A stretch of DNA of 64,000 bases, taken from NCBI RefSeq assembly GCF_000472785.1, contig NZ_KI421462.1, positions 86,300-150,299 on the forward strand, written 5' to 3'. The notes below the pieces were generated by a model that saw nothing but the letters and a program-made list of their open reading frames with translations, did not search any database and was not told where the DNA came from. Both the position numbers and the translations under genes were made by a program. The DNA comes from Mesorhizobium loti CJ3sym. GTDB lineage: Bacteria; Pseudomonadota; Alphaproteobacteria; Rhizobiales; Rhizobiaceae. Below are positions 1 through 7,266 of the stretch, piece by piece (position 1 is the first letter of the stretch; each line of letters opens with the position of its first letter).

Positions 1-703
1 GCTGTGGAGGAGCCAGTGTCTGGAGTTCGTCCATGAGAAGGACGCGCTTGACGTCCATATCACCCTGCGCGTCGCTTATGCGAACATGCGCAAACCACTT
101 GAGCCCGTCCAAGCGCGCGTGCCCACCTTTTATCGACGCAGGCGAACCGAGATCGTCCATTCGATCGTAGAAATCTCGTTCGATGCGCGACGCCCAGGTA
201 AAAAGCTCCTTTCCTGTAGCGCGGCCCGGAATAGTCGCGTCTGATTCCGGCTCCCATTCGAAGCTGTATTGGTCAAGATCGTCGGGAAATTGACGTTCCG
301 CTCGTTCCAGCACCGACCTGAGTGTCGCGACCACAATTCGAGAATTCAATAGCTCTCGAAAGAGTATATTGCCGCGGTCAAAGGCACTCAGTTCCTTGTA
401 CTCACTGGTGAAGACGACCATCGCACCAAGCAATTTCGGTCCGTCGCGACCGATGGCGCCCACCTCCCTCAGCGCGTCGCGCGTCGCCTTCACCTGCTGG
501 TGCTGATCAGCGAGGTTGTCAGTGAGCTTCAGCGGACGCGGCGTAAGAATACGCAGAAACGTAGTCTTTCCGCCACCAGGTGCACTTCGAAGAAAGACGA
601 GACCGTTCCAAGGGTCATCGAAGGACTTGATGACCTCCAAAGCACCCACGCCGAAGAGACGAACAAACTCATCGTCACTCGTCGAGCGCTGGGATGCGCG
701 CAT
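1..703 (-). CDS. P-loop ATPase, partial (C-terminus off the left edge)
   Basis: Reading the minus strand from an ATG at 703 gives an open frame of 234 codons that runs off the window. Near residue 41 there is a glycine-rich phosphate loop, APGGGKTTF, and near the visible end a Walker B-like VLLMDELQTL, so this is a nucleotide-binding ATPase of the AAA/STAND kind. The position one expects to be Gly or Ala at the start of the Walker A is Ser, a mild deviation. The gene starts 18 bases after the stop of the phosphoribosyltransferase-like gene, on the same strand, so the two are probably cotranscribed with the XRE gene upstream. Exact family and C-terminal domains cannot be seen. A role as the sensor or motor of a conflict system is inference from the neighbours. 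Confidence 0.7.
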   Translation of the reverse strand, partial: MRASQRSTSDDEFVRLFGVGALEVIKSFDDPWNGLVFLRSAPGGGKTTFLRILTPRPLKLTDNLADQHQQVKATRDALREVGAIGRDGPKLLGAMVVFTSEYKELSAFDRGNILFRELLNSRIVVATLRSVLERAERQFPDDLDQYSFEWEPESDATIPGRATGKELFTWASRIERDFYDRMDDLGSPASIKGGHARLDGLKWFAHVRISDAQGDMDVKRVLLMDELQTLAPPQ

Positions 704-721
704 TCGGAATGGATTTCTCAC

Positions 722-1840
722 CTACTGTAGCTTTCTGTGGCGGCTAACTCTCGGAAACAGGCCACGAACCGATTGGTCGTCCTCTGCCCAGAGCAGATAG
801 ATCGAGTTGTTGGGAGTGTTGTGAGCTAGCACGAGCGGGAGCCTGCAATTCGCGAAACCGTAGCGCTTGCTTGTACCGCCTACTTTAGAATGCTCATCGT
901 CGGCATCGTCGTCAAAATATCGATCATCTGCGACGAGCCCCAGGATTGGGCTGTCGCTTGCATCATCGAGCGGCGTCGTTTCGCCCAGTTTGTGAACCAC
1001 CTCGAACTCGACTGTGCCCTTGCCGAAGGTCAACTTGGGCAAACGGCTTTCAATGTGCTCGATTGCCTGATCGCCGGCGACATAGAGAATGATGATTATC
1101 TTGACGCCGGAATTCGCTATCGCGTCTCCAAGGTTTCCTGCTTTCATTAAGCCGCTAACGATCTTCGCTATCTTCCCGGTCCATCCACCTTGCCCATCCT
1201 CTCGAATGAAACTCGTACCACTGCCAGTGAAATCATCGAGCAGTACGATGTACCGGAACCGGGCCTCATGATCGTGGGGTTCTCGACCCAAGATCTTCGT
1301 TAGGTGCTTCCGAAGGTCTTGGACCATGCCCTCGCTTTTCGGATCCGAAACGTCATAGGCATGAAAGACTTGCTCATTGGACATCTCTTGCGGATTCGCG
1401 CGACGAAACCAGTCTGTTCGCGCACCGTCGCTCAGGCCTAGGACCAGTGTCTGGCGAAGTCGAGTTCGATACTCCACCGTGTCGACGATTGCCTTCACTT
1501 TATGTGGATCGACCCCAAGTTCGGTCGCAGTGTCAGCGATTAGGATTGGGCGAATGATCGTCGGGAAGGTAAGCTCCACCAGATGATTCATTTCATCTGT
1601 GGATATGAAAAGCAGCCTCTTTCGCACGAAGTTGTAAGCCTCGCGACGCTCTTCACCCCCGGTGAACTGCCCAAGCCAGAGCGCCAGACTCTCGATGAAC
1701 CGTTTGCCTGGCGAGAACTGCTGATATTCGTCGTATTTGTAACTGGCAAAGCTTTCGAGATAAGCGCGTTCCGCTGCCTTTTCCTCGTCAGACCATTCCA
1801 TGATTTTTGCCAGCAGGCTTTCCGCCAAATCCTTCCTCAT
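722..1840 (-). CDS. phosphoribosyltransferase-like protein (PRTase family)
   Basis: A 372-residue protein. Its hallmark is IVLLDDFTGSGTSF around residue 200, a PRPP-binding loop (hydrophobics, two acidic residues, then TGSGT) as in type I phosphoribosyltransferases. An N-terminal helical region of about 150 residues precedes the Rossmann-like core (KIIIILYVAGD further on), so the protein is much longer than purine or pyrimidine salvage PRTases. I start at 1840 because GGGGAG lies 6 bases before that ATG; an upstream ATG at 1858 would add six residues and lacks a ribosome site. It sits between an XRE regulator and a P-loop ATPase on the same strand. PRTase-like domains of this layout are known in predicted prokaryotic conflict systems. 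Substrate unknown; the conflict role is inference. Confidence 0.72.
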   Translation of the reverse strand: MRKDLAESLLAKIMEWSDEEKAAERAYLESFASYKYDEYQQFSPGKRFIESLALWLGQFTGGEERREAYNFVRKRLLFISTDEMNHLVELTFPTIIRPILIADTATELGVDPHKVKAIVDTVEYRTRLRQTLVLGLSDGARTDWFRRANPQEMSNEQVFHAYDVSDPKSEGMVQDLRKHLTKILGREPHDHEARFRYIVLLDDFTGSGTSFIREDGQGGWTGKIAKIVSGLMKAGNLGDAIANSGVKIIIILYVAGDQAIEHIESRLPKLTFGKGTVEFEVVHKLGETTPLDDASDSPILGLVADDRYFDDDADDEHSKVGGTSKRYGFANCRLPLVLAHNTPNNSIYLLWAEDDQSVRGLFPRVSRHRKLQ

Positions 1841-1943
1841 CAGAACTCCCCATGACACCTCTACCCGACCGCAGCGATATACCGCAGGGAGGAGTGCGTT
1901 CGTCCAGCGAAATCAACCTGGTCCTTACCTTAATTCACGGGAT

Positions 1944-2303
1944 TCACTTGCGGGTGATTTCGCCAACCGCAGCTATGACTTTTGCAAGCCGCTCCGCACC
2001 GGCCGGTGTATTATCCCAAGCACGCCGAATTGAGCGCTCCAGCTTTGCCCAGTTCGGATCGGATGCGTGCCGACTGCGTTTCCATGTCGTTCCTTCACCC
2101 TGCGTATTTTGCAGCCCGAGGGTCGTGCAAATTCGCACGACGCTCGCTCCGAACGTAATGAATTGCCCCCGACAAATACGCGAAACTTGGCTAGCGTCGA
2201 CATCAGCAATGTCAGCCAGTTCCGCGTAAGAAAGGCCTGCTTCTAAGCGCTTTTCATTGATATGGCGGACCAACTCCGCCCTTTCAATTTGCTTCGGCTT
2301 CAT
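1944..2303 (-). CDS. XRE-family helix-turn-helix regulator
   Basis: A short (119-residue) DNA-binding protein. Residues 20-55 form a classic helix-turn-helix: LSYAELADIADVDASQVSRI, followed by CRGQ and a downstream helix. The C-terminal half (DPNWAKLERSIRRAW) is helical and may dimerise. An ATG at 2315 would overlap the left arm of a perfect inverted repeat; the ATG at 2303 leaves that repeat wholly intergenic, so I prefer it, although neither has a clear ribosome site. The gene is about 100 bases upstream of the PRTase-like gene on the same strand and divergent from the NADAR gene. It most likely binds the inverted repeat and controls both sides, itself included. Confidence 0.8.
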   Translation of the reverse strand: MKPKQIERAELVRHINEKRLEAGLSYAELADIADVDASQVSRICRGQFITFGASVVRICTTLGLQNTQGEGTTWKRSRHASDPNWAKLERSIRRAWDNTPAGAERLAKVIAAVGEITRK

Positions 2304-2337
2304 GTAAATTTGCATGCACTAAACGATGCAAATTTAC
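2304..2337. promoter_or_regulatory. perfect 12-bp inverted repeat, likely operator
   Basis: Arms GTAAATTTGCAT (2304-2315) and ATGCAAATTTAC (2326-2337) are exact reverse complements separated by 10 bases. It fills the space between the divergent XRE and NADAR genes. XRE repressors commonly bind such dyads next to their own start, so autoregulation plus control of the NADAR gene is the natural reading. Confidence 0.75.
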
Positions 2338-2350
2338 AATGGAGTTTTTC

Positions 2351-2836
2351 GTGACGGATGTTGGCCAGGAAATCCGGTTCTATCGTGCCAGCGAGAAGCC
2401 TTACGGGGCCTTCAGCAATCTATTCCGGCGCGAGATTGAATTCGAAGGCGAGCGCTTTGCGACGAGCGAGCACGCCTATCAGGCCGGCAAGGCGCGTAAG
2501 CCGGAAGTCAAAGCATGGCTTATGGCGGCACCGTCTCCCGCGCTTCTGGCGATGGCGGCGCACGGGCTATATTACTGGGATGTCAGCCCAGGCTGGTCAC
2601 GGACAAAGTTTGACAGGATGAGGTGCGTGCTCCGAGCCAAGTTCACTCAGCATGAAGATCTTCGCGAATTGCTGGTATCGACGGGCTCAGCTCGACTGAT
2701 TGAAACTGCGACCGTCGACAATGAGGTGAATCGGCTCTGGGGAGAGGTGAATGGTCAGGGTCGCAATATGCTTGGAGAGCTACTGATGGAACTCCGTGCA
2801 AAGCTTCAGAACGACGACGTCTCGAAGGCGGCGTAA
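2351..2836 (+). CDS. NADAR / YbiA-like N-glycosidase domain protein
   Basis: A single-domain protein of 161 residues. FYRASEKPYGAFSNLF at the N-terminus, the middle TSEHAYQAGKAR, and the C-terminal RLWGE...GRNMLGELLMELR match the NADAR (YbiA) family. Members hydrolyse N-glycosidic bonds of riboflavin intermediates, and some reverse ADP-ribosylation of nucleic acid. The GTG at 2351 is preceded by GGAG with a 6-base spacer and is the best start; an ATG at 2339 would lie one base after the inverted repeat without a ribosome site. It is the only plus-strand gene of the left cluster and faces the PfkB gene tail to tail. Whether it is an antitoxin, an effector or a metabolic clean-up enzyme is not visible. 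Confidence 0.82.
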   Translation: MTDVGQEIRFYRASEKPYGAFSNLFRREIEFEGERFATSEHAYQAGKARKPEVKAWLMAAPSPALLAMAAHGLYYWDVSPGWSRTKFDRMRCVLRAKFTQHEDLRELLVSTGSARLIETATVDNEVNRLWGEVNGQGRNMLGELLMELRAKLQNDDVSKAA

Positions 2837-2874
2837 GAAGAGCCAATGCAAATCTGAAACTGCCGACATCGGGT

Positions 2875-3834
2875 TTACCCCCGCAAGACAGACCGCGCGT
2901 ATTCTGCACCACGCTCGCGGAAGATGCCGCGAGCACCGACATAGGCGCAGTTCTCGGCAGCCAGGCGTTGTCCAGCTTCGATTCCGACAACGAATTCGTC
3001 AATTGAAATCTTCCGGGTCGCGCGGTCGCGGCGGCTCAGCAGCCAATCAATCACGCCAACGCTTACCATATCGCCAGAACCACAGGTGTCGCGCAATTCG
3101 GGCGCCGGGTAGGATTTGCACCACGCCTTCTCAGCTCCCCGTCGTACCTCCAGACCAGCTTCTCCGTGCGTCACGATTAGGAAAAGGGCGTCGTGGGGGG
3201 CGACCTGCCCCGCCAGTGTTGCCAGACGCTCTGCTGAGAACTTGAGAACGGACGCTGCAGCGACTGCGCGTCTGAAAAGCTCTTTATCGCCAAGCGCGGA
3301 TGGCTCGAAATAGACGGTGGACCCTGCGTCGGCCGCAGCTTCCATCGCATCGACGATCGCTCCGGATAATCGATCCGTATAGAAGACATTGCAGTTCTTG
3401 ATCGCCGGCAGAGCCCGGCTCACATCTTCCCAGTCTATCGGCTCATATCGCGGAAGATCGATGGAAGTTTCTGGACACCTAAATTCGAATGTATGTACCC
3501 CGGGCCCATGCAGACGCTGAGCAAGGATCGGCGAGCGGATGTGTTCTGTTTGTCGGATGTATCGCGTCTCGGCTCCCGCGTGCCGGAATGCGACCACAAG
3601 ACGGATGCCAACCTCGTCTTCACCGAGGCTCAACACCGGCGCCACATTCCGCTGAAGCATGGCGAGCGAAATCAAAACGTTCCCGCAAGAGCCACCAAGA
3701 TCCTCGGACGACACCGCCAACGAGTCCGCGTAGATGCGGTCGAGAACAGTAAATCCTGTGCCGACCACGTCGACTGCACTCATCGGACTCTCCCGGTCAT
3801 AAGCTGGCCCACTCTGTTTTTTCTCGGTCACCAT
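2875..3834 (-). CDS. PfkB-family carbohydrate/nucleoside kinase
   Basis: A 319-residue ribokinase-fold sugar or nucleoside kinase. The N-terminal strand VDVVGTGFTVLDRI and GGSCGNVLISLAML form the sugar-binding signature. DTCGSGDMVSVG near residue 260 is the second PfkB signature, with Asp of GSGD as catalytic base and the anion hole around it (DTCGSGD rather than the usual DTxGAGD). Its ATG follows the SIS-HAD stop after a single base (TGA-A-ATG), so translation is coupled and the kinase is the second gene of that operon. Together they suggest phosphorylation, isomerisation and dephosphorylation of one sugar. Substrate not predictable by eye. Confidence 0.82.
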   Translation of the reverse strand: MVTEKKQSGPAYDRESPMSAVDVVGTGFTVLDRIYADSLAVSSEDLGGSCGNVLISLAMLQRNVAPVLSLGEDEVGIRLVVAFRHAGAETRYIRQTEHIRSPILAQRLHGPGVHTFEFRCPETSIDLPRYEPIDWEDVSRALPAIKNCNVFYTDRLSGAIVDAMEAAADAGSTVYFEPSALGDKELFRRAVAAASVLKFSAERLATLAGQVAPHDALFLIVTHGEAGLEVRRGAEKAWCKSYPAPELRDTCGSGDMVSVGVIDWLLSRRDRATRKISIDEFVVGIEAGQRLAAENCAYVGARGIFRERGAEYARSVLRG

Positions 3835-3835
3835 T

Positions 3836-5767
3836 TCAAGAGTGCTGATCGAGGGTCAGAGCAGAAAGATCAATCATCATTTCGCATCCCTTCGCACGAG
3901 CGGCCTGCAAAATGCGCAGGAGAGCATCCGGACCTCGCAACTTTGATCCAAACAGCGTCCAAGCGCCGCCTGAAGCGCCGCAAACACTGCCAACGCTTAG
4001 ACAATGCGGTCCGGATAATAGCTCCCGATCATTTCCCAATGGCGAGCCACTATCTCCGATGCCGAGAACGGCCTTGCTCGCATCGCCGGATCGACGGGCG
4101 AGCTCCTCTACAACGCGGAGCTTTGACGTAGATGCCAAGACGATATCGACGCTATGGTGAGATCTCAGCACCTTCACGCTACCTTCGACTATCTGAGGGC
4201 AAGCAGCCAAGCCATCCGCAAAACGCTCGACGTCGATGACATCGGCACAGTCAATCGACACCTGAATTGGACGCGTCTTGATCTCGACTCCGTCGCGAAG
4301 CAGGCCTGAGCCCGTTAGCCACCGGGTAACCTCGGCAATGTTCGGATTTCGTTGCGGGGGGTCCTCAGCTATGTCGACGTCGAGCGTTCGAATGTGGGCG
4401 CCGTTATAATAACCCATGAGGACATTTCTATGTATCCGCTTCGGAAGGGCGTCTCGCAATTTTTCGCCAGCGGAGCCGCCGCGTCCTGTCGCAAAGCCCA
4501 CCTGGATGCCGTCATCAACAAGCCTGACCAGTTCGTGCATAATCGCTTTGGGAGGAGGACCGAGCCGGGCTTCACGCGGATCGTTCGGGACGACCGTCCC
4601 ATCATAATCGAGCGCGAGACCGACAAAGCTCGCGCCCCCCAAACTAAGCAGCCTCTCTCGCCCAACGGAACAAAGTGATGCTGATCGCTCATCGATAGGA
4701 TCAAAGTACATCCGCGCGGACGTCTTGTGTCGAACCGATGAAGTCAAATCTCGCGAAAGCGTGTCGAGCGCGGGATTGTCATATATCGCCTCGGCAAACG
4801 CGCCTCTCCCCGGGCGTCCCGGATCGATACTCGTAGCGTTTCCGAGGTGCTGAACGAAGGATAGACCCCACAAAATGCTGACCGCGTTGGCCAATCGGCC
4901 ACCGTGATCGAACTCAGCATCTTGAATCCTGGTCTGGGAAGGAAGTGCTGCACGGATGGGCTTCCAAACATCGCCACTTTCCGCGGTTGTCAAAGCCAGC
5001 ACGTACATGGTCTCTGGATGCTTCGCCGCCCAAACATGACGACCGTGAGCGAAGTTTCTGAAATCAGTCCTCTGTACTGGCGCTATTCCGGTCTCCCAAA
5101 GAGAAGTTTCAATCAACGTTGCAGCTGCTGCGTTTTGCGGATCGTGCAGAACGAACAGAGTATCCCCAACCTGGAAATCGAAGTCTGGGCTTTGAGGTGC
5201 ACTTAGCACCTCTTCCGCGCGCTTTCGGAGTTCTTCGGCCAATCTCCCGCGTTGCGGCTGCTCAGTGGTGAGATCTGACGCCATCAACAAGGCGGTCACC
5301 ATCGAAATCATTGAATGCGTCGCTAGAAACCCATCCTTGGGATCGGCAACTGGCGTAACAATCACTTTGGCGCGAGGACTATTTGAGGCCACAATGGTTG
5401 TCGCGCCTTCCGATTGAACTGTCATCAACTGGAGCGATTTGCAGCTGGATGCATTTGCGACACGGAAGGCTGCCGCGATGTCAGGATTGTTCGCTCCGGC
5501 GCTGAACAGCCAGATATCGCATCCATCCCAATTTTCCATCGATAGGACGAACTGCATGGGTGTCATCACCATCGTCGGACCCAATTGCAATGTTGTCCGG
5601 CACCGCGAGAAGAATTCTGCTGTAACTACGGATCCCCCCGAGGCAATAGCGACGGCGAGCCGTCCTTTCCCTTGTGAAAGAGCGAAAGCAATGTCGCCAG
5701 CTCCGTGCGCGCTCGCCAACTCGATTGTCTCAGGCAACCGGCGCAATTTTTCGGAGAAGACAGTCAT
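3836..5767 (-). CDS. SIS sugar-isomerase-like domain fused to HAD hydrolase
   Basis: A 643-residue two-part protein. Residues about 15-350 look like a double SIS fold: AVAIASGGSVVTAEFF is a phosphosugar-binding strand-turn and a second half contains FRNFAHGRHVWAA. Residues about 380-640 are a HAD phosphatase: LALDYDGTVV (motif I, nucleophile Asp), FATGRG (motif II), SKLRVVEEL with a motif III Lys, and GIGDSGSPLGND (motif IV acids). Normally these domains are separate proteins. The PfkB kinase follows one base after the stop. The pair could act on a phosphorylated ribose or aminosugar; the true substrate is unknown. The start at 5767 is the first in-frame ATG with sensible length. Confidence 0.78.
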   Translation of the reverse strand: MTVFSEKLRRLPETIELASAHGAGDIAFALSQGKGRLAVAIASGGSVVTAEFFSRCRTTLQLGPTMVMTPMQFVLSMENWDGCDIWLFSAGANNPDIAAAFRVANASSCKSLQLMTVQSEGATTIVASNSPRAKVIVTPVADPKDGFLATHSMISMVTALLMASDLTTEQPQRGRLAEELRKRAEEVLSAPQSPDFDFQVGDTLFVLHDPQNAAAATLIETSLWETGIAPVQRTDFRNFAHGRHVWAAKHPETMYVLALTTAESGDVWKPIRAALPSQTRIQDAEFDHGGRLANAVSILWGLSFVQHLGNATSIDPGRPGRGAFAEAIYDNPALDTLSRDLTSSVRHKTSARMYFDPIDERSASLCSVGRERLLSLGGASFVGLALDYDGTVVPNDPREARLGPPPKAIMHELVRLVDDGIQVGFATGRGGSAGEKLRDALPKRIHRNVLMGYYNGAHIRTLDVDIAEDPPQRNPNIAEVTRWLTGSGLLRDGVEIKTRPIQVSIDCADVIDVERFADGLAACPQIVEGSVKVLRSHHSVDIVLASTSKLRVVEELARRSGDASKAVLGIGDSGSPLGNDRELLSGPHCLSVGSVCGASGGAWTLFGSKLRGPDALLRILQAARAKGCEMMIDLSALTLDQHS

Positions 5768-6080
5768 TCTGCTCGCCTAACTTCAAACGGACTCGGAGCA
5801 AGCGGACGCTGTAGTTCACGAGAACGGATCGTTCGCGAACGCGGCGGGGCAAGCAATCTCACCGGCCCGTGCCTAAGAAACATCGCATATCCAGAGCCGG
5901 GCCGCACGCTATTTTCTGCCAACGTATGATGGCACCCATCTTCCAGATAAAGCGCATAAAAACACCAGCTTCCTCACACCACTGCACCAGTTTGTTCCTG
6001 TTATGTTCGGTTCAGCGATGATTCTCAAGCCTACCGATCGCAAATTTGTACATGCTATCAATGCGCTGAGCATGGCGAAT
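5768..6080. other. intergenic, no gene recognised
   Basis: No open frame here has recognisable protein features. The stretch must hold the promoter of the SIS-HAD/PfkB operon, but I see no distinctive site. Confidence 0.4.
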
Positions 6081-6236
6081 ATCGGCCATCATCGGCATCG
6101 ACATTGGCGTCATCGATCAACCGTCTCGGTGAAGCTGAGGTAGCGCCTAACATCGGCCAAATGATCGGCCAGTTATGGGCGCTCAGCTAAAATTTCTGTT
6201 GACACATATGTACTTAGCGCAATCTAGCATCGGCCA
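6081..6236 (+). repeat. four direct copies of ATCGGCCA upstream of broken fic
   Basis: ATCGGCCA occurs at 6081-6088, 6152-6159, 6164-6171 and 6229-6236, all in the same orientation; the middle pair is 12 bases apart and the last ends 4 bases before the fic start codon. A TTGACA hexamer lies at 6199-6204. The copies look like binding sites for a regulator of the fic gene. Confidence 0.4.
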
Positions 6237-6239
6237 ATC

Positions 6240-6687
6240 ATGGAAGAGACCGTACAGCGCATCGAGCCGGCGCGCCTGGCAGACGTTGCGGAGCCTATCT
6301 CCGACGCGCTGGCTGAGCTGTCAGCAAGCTCGGCGGTTCTCGGCGCCAAGCTGCATCCGCGCACGCGTATGCATCGACCAGGTCAGTTTCATGTCCAGCC
6401 TTTTCGATTTTAACCAACTTGCCCGGCGCCTGCAGCGGTTTGTTCAACGCTACGACCTGAAGCCGGAAGCTTTCCGGCTGCTCGAGGAGGCGCTTCTGCG
6501 CGGCGAGTTCGATCGCGGTGAGGCCTCACGTATCGCTGGCTTGCCGGAACGTAGGGCCCGCCGCGTGTTTACCGAGGTGCTCGAGCTTGGCCTGCTTGCG
6601 TCCGATACCCCGAAAGGACCGGTATCGCTACGCTTCCCGGTCGACACGTTGGACGAACTGTTTCCTAAGCTATTTCCGGAAACTTAG
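6240..6687 (+). pseudogene. Fic-family protein, internally deleted remnant
   Basis: The ATG at 6240 opens a frame with the N-terminal sequence of rhizobial Fic/DUF4172-like proteins (EETVQRIEPARLADV, then LGAKLHPRT), which stops at about 6413. A second frame, from about 6391 to 6687, encodes the C-terminal winged-helix part (LKPEAFRLLEEALLRGEFDRG, ETASRIAGLPERRARRV-like, TPKGPVSLRFPVD). The catalytic Fic core with its HPFxxGNGR motif is missing, so an internal deletion with frame change has removed the AMP-transferase domain. Not expected to function as an enzyme; a short DNA-binding product from the second part cannot be excluded. Confidence 0.65.
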
Positions 6688-6831
6688 CGTCGCATAACTG
6701 CGCCTATAGTGTTGCCGATGCCCTTGTCACTCCCACGAGTCCAGCCGCGGATAGATTGGGAACCGAAACAATCCGCAGAAATATTTTGGTATCTATGTTG
6801 GTAGCGCTGCCGCTGCGCAAATCACAACTAT

Positions 6832-7077
6832 TTGGAAACAAAGAATCTTCTTGGACCGGATTGGGCCTCTGACGGTGGCGGGCTCCAGTTTTGGATGCAG
6901 TCCTCCGGATCCCGCCTATGCCGCCTCACCTATCGATTTGAAGGCAAGCAGAAACTTCTGCCGCTAGACAGCTATCTTCTCATTTCTCTCGCCGAGGTAC
7001 GCCAAGCCCGCGATGCCGCAAAGCGCCTGCTGCTGGTTGGCATCGACCCGGCACGATCGTTATTCCGAGTCGGCTGA
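6832..7077 (+). pseudogene. P4-type integrase N-terminal fragment (DUF4102-like)
   Basis: The 81-residue frame contains GGGLQFWMQSSGSRLCRLTY, RFEGKQKLLPLDSY and LAEVRQARDAAKRLLLVGIDP. This is the arm-binding N-terminal domain of P4-family tyrosine integrases. The core-binding and catalytic domains (R-H-R-Y) are absent, so it is a decayed scrap of an element that once inserted nearby. Confidence 0.6.
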
Positions 7078-7116
7078 GGGCCGGCGTCAGCACAGCGTCG
7101 GGAATAGCGCTCTGGC

Positions 7117-7266
7117 TCAGCGTTCCGGCTTGTCGTCCCGGAGGATGCGCTCAGCGGCTCCGTCAAGATCCTCATATTGGCCACTCTTCAACGCCCACAG
7201 AAAGCCAGTCAGCCCCAGTGCGCCAAGAAATAGGGCGACTGGCATGAGGTAGACGAGTATCGTCAT
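7117..7266 (-). CDS. fixS: FixS, cbb3 oxidase maturation protein
   Basis: A 49-residue inner-membrane protein: MTILVYLMPVALFLGALGL forms one N-terminal membrane helix (the first ~25 residues), followed by FLWALKSGQYEDLDGAAERI and a charged tail. This is the FixS/CcoS pattern. FixS is needed to put heme and copper into the cbb3 cytochrome oxidase. The ATG overlaps the fixI stop (ATGA), so it is the last gene of a translationally coupled fixGHIS operon. Confidence 0.93.
   Translation of the reverse strand: MTILVYLMPVALFLGALGLTGFLWALKSGQYEDLDGAAERILRDDKPER

Noticed and set aside
3493..4131. Long plus-strand frame (212 codons) opposite pfkB
   Set aside because: Antisense to a well-supported kinase and SIS-HAD end; no family features and no ribosome site.
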